Below, one piece after another: positions 58,558-64,000 of a DNA stretch of 64,000 nucleotides (positions within the stretch are counted from its first letter, which is position 1; each line of letters starts with the position of its first letter). The notes beneath the pieces were generated by a model. That model was given only the letters and a program-made list of their open reading frames with translations. It was not told the origin of the DNA and did no database searches. The position numbers were made by a program, and so were the translations under genes. The stretch is from Collimonas arenae. Lineage in GTDB: Bacteria > Pseudomonadota > Gammaproteobacteria > Burkholderiales > Burkholderiaceae_D. Location: contig NZ_CP013233.1 in assembly GCF_001584165.1 (NCBI RefSeq), positions 1,426,001 through 1,490,000 on the forward strand. The letters are read 5' to 3'.

Positions 58558-59004
58558 ATGACTACAGAGCCAAGCACCTCCGCCGACACGGCCGAGCAAT
58601 CCGAGAAACAATCGCAAGCCACCTTGTACGAGCTGATCGGCGGTGCCGACAAGCTGCGCGAACTGGTTGACCGCTTCTACGACCTGATGGACCTGGAGCC
58701 GCAGTTCGCGGTGATCCGCGCCTTGCATCCAACGACGCTGGACGGTTCGCGCGACAAGTTCTACTGGTTCTTGACCGGTTGGAGCGGCGGTCCCGATTTG
58801 TACATAGAACGCTTCGGCCATCCGCGCCTGCGTGCGCGTCATCTGCCTTATGCGATCGCAACGCCGGAACGCGACCAGTGGCTGCGTTGCATGGCCATGG
58901 CGATGCACGAAGTCGGCATGGAAGAATGGCTGCAGGAGCGCCTGCTGACTTCTTTCTTCCAGACTGCCGACTGGATGCGCAACAAGGCTGATGTCCAGCC
59001 TTGA
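58558..59004 (+). CDS. Group II truncated haemoglobin
   Basis: A 148-residue truncated haemoglobin. After a charged N-terminal extension of about 20 residues, the globin starts TLYELIGGADKLRELVDRFY. The distal/B-helix region, FYWFLTGWSGGPDLYIERFG and HPRLRARHLPYAI (with proximal His) are group II features, and the late Trp in ADWMRN is conserved. It binds heme and probably handles oxygen, NO or peroxide. It lies 72 bases after the FtsX-like gene and before rmuC. Confidence 0.9.
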   Translation: MTTEPSTSADTAEQSEKQSQATLYELIGGADKLRELVDRFYDLMDLEPQFAVIRALHPTTLDGSRDKFYWFLTGWSGGPDLYIERFGHPRLRARHLPYAIATPERDQWLRCMAMAMHEVGMEEWLQERLLTSFFQTADWMRNKADVQP

Positions 59005-59043
59005 CGGTGCGTTGCTTTGCAATTTAATTTTATCTAGGAACAC

Positions 59044-60519
59044 ATGACCTCATCCGAATTGCTCATCCTGCTGGCAGTCGCCGCCGTCATCATCGTGCTG
59101 CAGATCATCGCCATCGTGCGCAGTGCGCGCGGTGCGGATCCGACGCAGCAGTTGGCGCAATTGCAAAACGACCTGCAGCGCCATCAGCAGGATCAACAAG
59201 ATCGCGGCGATCGCCAGCAGCGCGAACTGCGCAGCGAAGTGCAGAGCAGCGCGCAAGGCATGAGACAGGAGCTGGGTAGCAGTTTCGGCCAGTTACAGCA
59301 AACGTTGGCCGCGCAAATGACTAGCGTTGCCACGTTGCAGAACAATCAAATCGATACCTTCGCCCAGCAACTGGTCAAGCTCAACGAAACCAACTCCCAG
59401 CAACTCGACAGCATGCGGCTGGCGATGAATCAGCAGGCGCAGACCAACCGCGAAGAGCAGGCGCAATCGCTTAAGCGTTTTGGCGATACCCTGAACCAGA
59501 CGCTGGCGGCGCTGACCGAATCGAATGCGCAGCGCATGGCGGAAGTGCGCGCCACCTTGGAAGCCAAGATCAAGGATCTGCAAAACGACAACGGCCTGCG
59601 CCTGGAGGAAATGCGCAAGACCGTCGACGAAAAATTGCACGCGACACTGGAACAACGCCTGGGCGAGTCGTTCAAGATCGTTTCCGACCGCCTGGAAAAA
59701 GTGCATCAAGGTTTGGGTGAGATGCAGCAGTTGGCAATCGGCGTCGGCGATCTCAAGCGTGTGCTGACCAACGTCAAGACGCGCGGTACCTGGGGTGAAG
59801 TGCAGCTGGAAATGCTGCTGGAGCAGGTGCTGACGCCGGAGCAATACGCCAAGAATGTGGAAACCGTTCCGGGCAGTGGCGAGCGGGTCGAATTTGCCAT
59901 CAAGTTGCCGGGCAACGACGATGGGGGCACACCGGTATGGATGCCGATTGATGCCAAATTCCCGAAGGAGCAATACGAGCGTTTGGCTGAAGCAGCCGAT
60001 CGGGCGGACGTAGAAGGTGTTGCCCAGGCATCGAGGGAATTGGAGCGCGCAGTCCGCGGCGAAGCCAAGACGATCGCCGAGAAATACCTGTCGCCGCCGC
60101 TGACCACCGATTTTGCGATCCTGTTCCTGCCGACCGAAGGCTTGTATGCCGAAGTCATGCGGCGTCCGGGCTTGGCTGACGAGTTGCAGCGCGTGCATCG
60201 GATCAGCATTGCCGGGCCCTCGACTTTATCGGCGTTGCTGAACAGCCTGCAGATGGGCTTCCGCACGCTGGCGCTGGAGAAGCGCTCATCGGAAGTATGG
60301 CAGGTGCTGGGTGCGGTCAAGACCGAATTCGGCAAGTTCGGTGATGTCTTGGCCGCCACCAAACTGACACTGGAACGTGCCGCCAAGAATATTGATCAGG
60401 CAGAAGTACGCAGCCGCCAGATGGCGCGCAAGCTGAAATCGGTAGAGGCATTGCCGAGCGAGGCAGCCCAGCGTTTGCTGGGCAAGGAGCCGGATCTGTT
60501 ATCCGATGAGGAGAGCTGA
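59044..60519 (+). CDS. rmuC: DNA recombination protein RmuC
   Basis: A 491-residue RmuC. An N-terminal membrane anchor (LLILLAVAAVIIVLQIIAIV) is followed by a long Gln-rich coiled coil (about 35-240) and a nuclease-like C-terminal domain. Landmarks are TRGTWGEVQLEMLLEQVL, WMPIDAKFPKEQYERL and FLPTEGLYAEVMRRPGL. RmuC limits inversions at short inverted repeats. It follows the haemoglobin gene by 39 bases. Confidence 0.94.
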   Translation: MTSSELLILLAVAAVIIVLQIIAIVRSARGADPTQQLAQLQNDLQRHQQDQQDRGDRQQRELRSEVQSSAQGMRQELGSSFGQLQQTLAAQMTSVATLQNNQIDTFAQQLVKLNETNSQQLDSMRLAMNQQAQTNREEQAQSLKRFGDTLNQTLAALTESNAQRMAEVRATLEAKIKDLQNDNGLRLEEMRKTVDEKLHATLEQRLGESFKIVSDRLEKVHQGLGEMQQLAIGVGDLKRVLTNVKTRGTWGEVQLEMLLEQVLTPEQYAKNVETVPGSGERVEFAIKLPGNDDGGTPVWMPIDAKFPKEQYERLAEAADRADVEGVAQASRELERAVRGEAKTIAEKYLSPPLTTDFAILFLPTEGLYAEVMRRPGLADELQRVHRISIAGPSTLSALLNSLQMGFRTLALEKRSSEVWQVLGAVKTEFGKFGDVLAATKLTLERAAKNIDQAEVRSRQMARKLKSVEALPSEAAQRLLGKEPDLLSDEES

Positions 60520-60808
60520 AACGCCACGGATGGATCCCGGAGCAATCCGATGCAGCGCGCATAGTCATGACATCATTATTTGAAGAGCGATATTGATAAT
60601 TTGCCATGTGCTGATTCGTGCCAGGAACGAGATTTTATCTGTCGCAAGGTTCGAGTCATCCTGATGATCAACGGTGGTGCTGCATGGCAGAAATTCATGC
60701 CAGGTAGTTAAGCGCGATGCCCTGACCTATACTGTCTACGCAGTATCTACTGTGCTAGTACCCCTGCTTCGACGGCTTCGGCCGGCGAGCGAAATACGGG
60801 AGGAAACA

Positions 60809-61518
60809 ATGGCGACTTCAATCCACCAGGTCCGTTTTCCGGAAGAGAGCGATGTGTATCGCACAGCACGCGACGACCTGCTGCAGGCAGAGCTGGAGCT
60901 GCGCCGGCAGCTGGAGTGGGTGGCGGCGTTGCGGCGCAATTTGCCGCTTGGCGGTGCACTGAAAGAGGACTATGTATTTGACGAAGGAGATCCCGATCTC
61001 GATTCCTTCGGCGTCGGCAAGAAAATCCGGCTGTCGGAACTGTTTCAGGATGGCAAGGACAGCCTGATCCTGTACAGCTTCATGTACGGCCCCGACATGG
61101 CGCGGCCATGCCGTCGTGCACCTCGATCCTGGATGGCCTGAACGGCGGCATGCATCATGCCTTGCAACGGGTGAATGTAGCCGTGGTCGCCAAATCACCG
61201 ATCCAGCGGATCCTGATGTTCGCGCTGCAGCGCGGCTGGCACAATCTGCACCTGTTGTCGTCGGCACATAACAGCTTCAATGCCGATTACCATGGCGAAA
61301 CTACAGATGGTCACCAGATTCCTGCACTCAACGTGTTCGTGCGCCGGGAAGGCCGGATTTATCATTTTTACAATACCGAATTGCTCTACACGCCACGCAG
61401 TCCCGGCGAAGAGCCGCGCCACGTTGACCTGATCTGGCCGCTGTGGAACCTGTTCGATCTCACGCCGGAAGGGCGTGGCGGCGATTGGCATCCAGCCTTG
61501 GCCTACCAGAAAGGTTAG
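60809..61518 (+). pseudogene. DUF899 thioredoxin-like protein, frameshifted
   Basis: Two frames make one DUF899 protein of about 236 residues. The first starts at 60809 after a GGGAGGAAAC ribosome site and runs through LSELFQDGKDSLILYSFMYG to PDMARPC. The second continues PSCTSILDGLNGGMHHALQR and ends HPALAYQKG at 61518. One extra C at 61111-61112 yields ARPCPSCTSILDGL, restoring the family's CPxC-like thioredoxin site. As sequenced the first frame stops at 61141. A sequencing undercall is likely. DUF899 proteins are thioredoxin-fold, of unknown substrate. Confidence 0.85.
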
Positions 61519-61615
61519 GCTGACAATGCCAGCGCGGCACATTTACTTACAATGTTTGCCAAACTTGAAGCCGGTCTTGCGTATCTAACACGGATGCAAA
61601 AAGAAGGAGGCGATT

Positions 61616-61879
61616 ATGCGTACCATCATGCTGTTGGCCTTGACGGCGTTGCTTGCCGGTTGTGCAACAGAAGCTGAGCGTGCTGCGCAGGCGCAGCGCG
61701 ATGTCGATGAAATGGTTCGTGTCTATGGCCCTGCTTGCCAGCGACTGGGATATCAAAGCGATTCGAACCAGTGGCGCGATTGTGTGTTGCGCATGGACAC
61801 GAAGAACAATACCGAACGCTATCCGGCAACGATGAGTTGCTTTGGTCATCCGGGCTTCACGCAGTGCACGGCATTCTGA
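61616..61879 (+). CDS. Small lipoprotein
   Basis: An 87-residue predicted lipoprotein. The signal ends in lipobox LAGC (Cys16). AAGGAGG a few bases upstream is a strong ribosome site. The mature part is acidic-helical and then carries four cysteines (PACQRL, RDCVLR, MSCFGH, TQCTAF), possibly two disulfides. No function is known. It lies 97 bases after the DUF899 gene. Confidence 0.8.
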   Translation: MRTIMLLALTALLAGCATEAERAAQAQRDVDEMVRVYGPACQRLGYQSDSNQWRDCVLRMDTKNNTERYPATMSCFGHPGFTQCTAF

Positions 61880-61967
61880 CACTGGTTGTGGAAATGGATG
61901 AAGCGATTGCAGGACATGAATAGCAATATTGATGTCCTGTTTTTACGTCTTGCTTCTACGTTGCGTT

Positions 61968-62360
61968 TTACGGAGCGTCGTGACAGCACACGCAGATTTT
62001 ATTGCCGTCGGCGTCGCGGAAATATGCGCCGTAGTAGTTGGCGTGATAATGCGGCCGCAGCCCGGGAGGGCCTTCGCACAAACCGCCATGCTCCAGGGCG
62101 GTTGCATAAGCACGCTCGACAGCAGTACGCGAAGGTGCCAACAGCGCGGTCATCTGGCCGTTTCCGGGTGTGGCAATCTCGCCGTTGTACGGCAAGCCGA
62201 TAACAAACAGCGGGCGCGATTTGTCGCGCGCCATCCAGCCGGCCCACGGATGTTCGCTCTCGCAGAATTTCAATGGCACATCCAGCTGCTCCATGATGGC
62301 CGAATAAAAGCGATATGCGCGCTCGAAATCTGTGATGCCAACAAATACATGAGAAATCAT
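61968..62360 (-). CDS. VOC-family (glyoxalase/bleomycin-resistance-like) protein
   Basis: A 130-residue vicinal-oxygen-chelate fold protein. ISHVFVGITDFERAYRFYSA is the first beta-alpha-beta unit. HWDH-type metal positions are suggested by His4, and the C-terminal YYGAYFRDADGNKICVCCH is the usual last strand with a possible acidic ligand. Members are lyases, dioxygenases or antibiotic-binding proteins. AAAGGAA upstream supports 62360 over 62375. Confidence 0.86.
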   Translation of the reverse strand: MISHVFVGITDFERAYRFYSAIMEQLDVPLKFCESEHPWAGWMARDKSRPLFVIGLPYNGEIATPGNGQMTALLAPSRTAVERAYATALEHGGLCEGPPGLRPHYHANYYGAYFRDADGNKICVCCHDAP

Positions 62361-62487
62361 GGGGATTCCTTTCAATCGTTCATACCAGTGATGGATTCGC
62401 CAATGCTTGCGCGATAGAATCTCGCGCTGGTCCGCGCCACATAAAAATTTCCGGCCTATGCCAGCGCTGGGTTTCTAGGAGGAAGGT

Positions 62488-62907
62488 ATGGAGGATCAAT
62501 ATGACCTGCAACGCTTTGTCGAAGCCCAGAAGCCGGTCTTCGATACTGTCTGCGCCGAATTGCGCAGCGGTCGCAAACGCGGTCATTGGATGTGGTTCAT
62601 TTTCCCACAAGTTGCCGGACTAGGTTGCAGCGCCACGTCGCAAAAATTCGCTATTTCTTCACTTGAAGAAGCTGCTGCATACCTGACGCATCCTTTGCTC
62701 GGACCACGTCTGCGGGAATGCTGCCGATTGGTCGCTGCCCTTGACGGGCGCTCGATAGACGCGATCTTCAGCTATCCCGACGATTGCAAATTCCAGTAGT
62801 CGATGACTTTGTTCGCCAATGCCACGGCCGATAACCAGATCTTCAACGATTGTCTGCATAAATTTTTTGGTGATGTGGCAGATGCGGCGACACTTGAAAA
62901 ATTGTGA
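62488..62907 (+). pseudogene. DUF1810 protein gene with in-frame amber codon
   Basis: From the ATG at 62488 the frame reads as a DUF1810 protein (YDLQRFVEAQKPVFDTVCAE; GHWMWFIFPQVAGLG; YLTHPLLGPRLRECCRL; IFSYPDDCKFQ) to a TAG at 62797-62799. Translation in the same frame beyond it continues the family: SMTLFANATADNQIFNDCLH, then KFFGDVADAATLEKL, to TGA at 62905-62907. The total would be 139 residues, the normal length. A Ser (TCG) to TAG change is the simplest explanation. GGAGG precedes the start. Confidence 0.82.
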
Positions 62908-63003
62908 CAGCGACGCTTTTGTCGTGTCGATGGCATCCGGCCAGAGTACAAGGCTGATTGCGGGTGCGCGGGCGATCATCGACTGATGTTCAACCTCAAA
63001 GAT

Positions 63004-63558
63004 TCATTGGTCTACCCGCTCTGCCGGGAGGCGCAGACGTGCATACATCCAGAAATTTCCTGGGCGTCCGCGTACCATGCGAAAGCTGCGCAGCAGTCCT
63101 TCACGTTCAAAGCCGGATTTTTCCAGGACCCTGATCGAGCGATCGTTCGATTCAAGTACGGTGGCCTGGATGCGGACCGCGCCGAGCTGTTTGAAACCCC
63201 AAGCGATCACCGATTCGCACACGGCCGGTGCGATACCCTGGCCCCAGATGGCTGGCGATAGGTCATAAGCCAGTTCGGCGGTCTTGTTGACGGTCGATAT
63301 CGTGTGAAATCCTACCGTTCCGACCAGATCGTCCGAGCTGCGCAGGGCAATCGCGAAACGGATCTCAGAAGACGGGCTTAAGGATTCAATTGCATCGAAT
63401 TTCGGCGCCAGTCCGTCAATCGAGCGCAGATCCCAACTGGTGTGTTCGATAACGTGCGGCATGCACAGATAGCCGTACCAGGCGATGGCATCTGCCCGGG
63501 TCAGTGGGCGCAGGTAGACCAGATCGTGCGTTAATTGTGGCAGATCTCTATATTGCAT
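63004..63558 (-). CDS. GNAT-family N-acetyltransferase (RimJ/RimL-like)
   Basis: A 184-residue GNAT protein. LVYLRPLTRADAIAWYGYL is the first unit, DLVGTVGFHTISTVNKTAEL and LSPAIWGQGIAPAVCESVIA hold the acetyl-CoA-binding region, and VLESNDRSIRVLEKSGFERE is the C-terminal signature. The substrate is unknown. The start at 63558 (MQYRDLPQLT) is chosen; 19 further residues are possible upstream. Confidence 0.87.
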   Translation of the reverse strand: MQYRDLPQLTHDLVYLRPLTRADAIAWYGYLCMPHVIEHTSWDLRSIDGLAPKFDAIESLSPSSEIRFAIALRSSDDLVGTVGFHTISTVNKTAELAYDLSPAIWGQGIAPAVCESVIAWGFKQLGAVRIQATVLESNDRSIRVLEKSGFEREGLLRSFRMVRGRPGNFWMYARLRLPAERVDQ

Positions 63559-63630
63559 GGTTGTAGGTGATGATGAAGATGCACCAGTTTGCCTTATTTT
63601 CGGCACACATTTCAACTGGCTCGAGCGGGA

Positions 63631-64000
63631 TCAGGCGTCGGATGTCGTCTTGCTCGGGAAAGCCTCTGGATATTCCTTTCTATACCATCCTGTCACTGCA
63701 TCGTGATCGAGGCCCAGGAATAGGTGAATTCGAGGAACCAGCGACAGACCCATCGTGCAGACAGCGATCAATATTCCAAACGCGATATAGCATTGCGCCA
63801 CTGATGCGCCAAGCAAGGCCACGCCGGCAATCGCCGGGCCGAGTGTCGACGAGATCTGCCATGCCAGGATGTTGACTGAAGCATTTCGCGCGCGATACTC
63901 GGCAGGCATGGCAAGCAAACGATGCGTTACGCCGACAAACTGCGTAGTGGATTGTGAAATACCCAGCATGAAAAACGCCGCGACCATCGCTGCCGGCGTC
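63631..64000 (-). CDS. MFS transporter, C-terminal part (partial)
   Basis: The frame enters from the right edge of the window and ends at 63631. It codes for at least 120 residues with three to four hydrophobic segments (VAAFFMLGISQSTTQFVGVT; ISSTLGPAIAGVALLGASVA) and a soluble tail DAVTGWYRKEYPEAFPSK. Spacing and the small-residue-rich segments fit the last spans of a major facilitator. The start and most of the protein are outside, so the substrate cannot be guessed. Confidence 0.7.
   Translation of the reverse strand, partial: TPAAMVAAFFMLGISQSTTQFVGVTHRLLAMPAEYRARNASVNILAWQISSTLGPAIAGVALLGASVAQCYIAFGILIAVCTMGLSLVPRIHLFLGLDHDAVTGWYRKEYPEAFPSKTTSDA

Overview
The window is 64 kb of GC-rich chromosomal DNA from a betaproteobacterium. 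Gene content and protein style point to the Oxalobacteraceae, with Collimonas or Herbaspirillum relatives most likely: Burkholderiales-type trimeric porin, LivFGMHK, argH beside an AlgZ/AlgR-like pair, a MetY-type sulfhydrylase and an LplT-PlsC fusion. This assignment is an inference from reading, not from a search. I see no rRNA, tRNA, CRISPR array, prophage or intact insertion sequence.

Layout. 1-4.7 kb: end of a pentose/polyol ABC importer with binding protein, LacI regulator (TTG start), xylulokinase and transaldolase. 4.7-13 kb: two ABC-2 exporters on the minus strand, enclosing secreted small proteins, a translationally coupled pair of duplicated lipoproteins, an AmiS/UreI-like channel, an AraC remnant and an orphan ParB-like protein. 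13-17 kb: SRPBCC, GNAT, a decayed GST fragment, NIPSNAP and a Tat-exported DUF885 protein. 17.2-18.6 kb: an AT-richer islet with a LysM/lysozyme-like protein lacking a signal peptide, overlapped by an LprI-like periplasmic protein (candidate effector-immunity pair). 18.6-25.5 kb: LysE, GST, PhzF and cupin genes facing a LysR regulator, then ALDH and MsrC. 25.5-29.8 kb: a porin with a four-fold 10-bp OmpR-like repeat upstream, an XRE-cupin/GNAT operon and a hydrolase. 29.9-34.6 kb: livK-H-M-G-F. 35-38.5 kb: argH and a LytS/LytTR two-component system. 38.5-43 kb: DUF1501/DUF1800 pair and a GlcD-like oxidase. 43-49 kb: REP-like hairpins, DUF2069, wrbA, BrkB, Mpo1-like, hydrolase and metY. 49-60.5 kb: CBS, MFS-PlsC, nucleoside hydrolase, aroC, TauE, DUF4126, a MITE-like element, FtsX-like permease, truncated haemoglobin and rmuC. 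60.5-64 kb: small accessory genes and the end of an MFS gene.

The sequence itself has a recurring defect. Four genes (DUF1800, wrbA, TauE, DUF899) are each restored by adding one base to a C/G run. That looks like systematic homopolymer undercalling rather than four independent mutations. A fifth gene (DUF1810) carries an in-frame amber codon, which that error cannot explain. The most interesting biology is the 17.4-18.6 kb pair, the porin operator array, the covarying REP-like hairpins and the nested-hairpin element at 55.7-55.9 kb.
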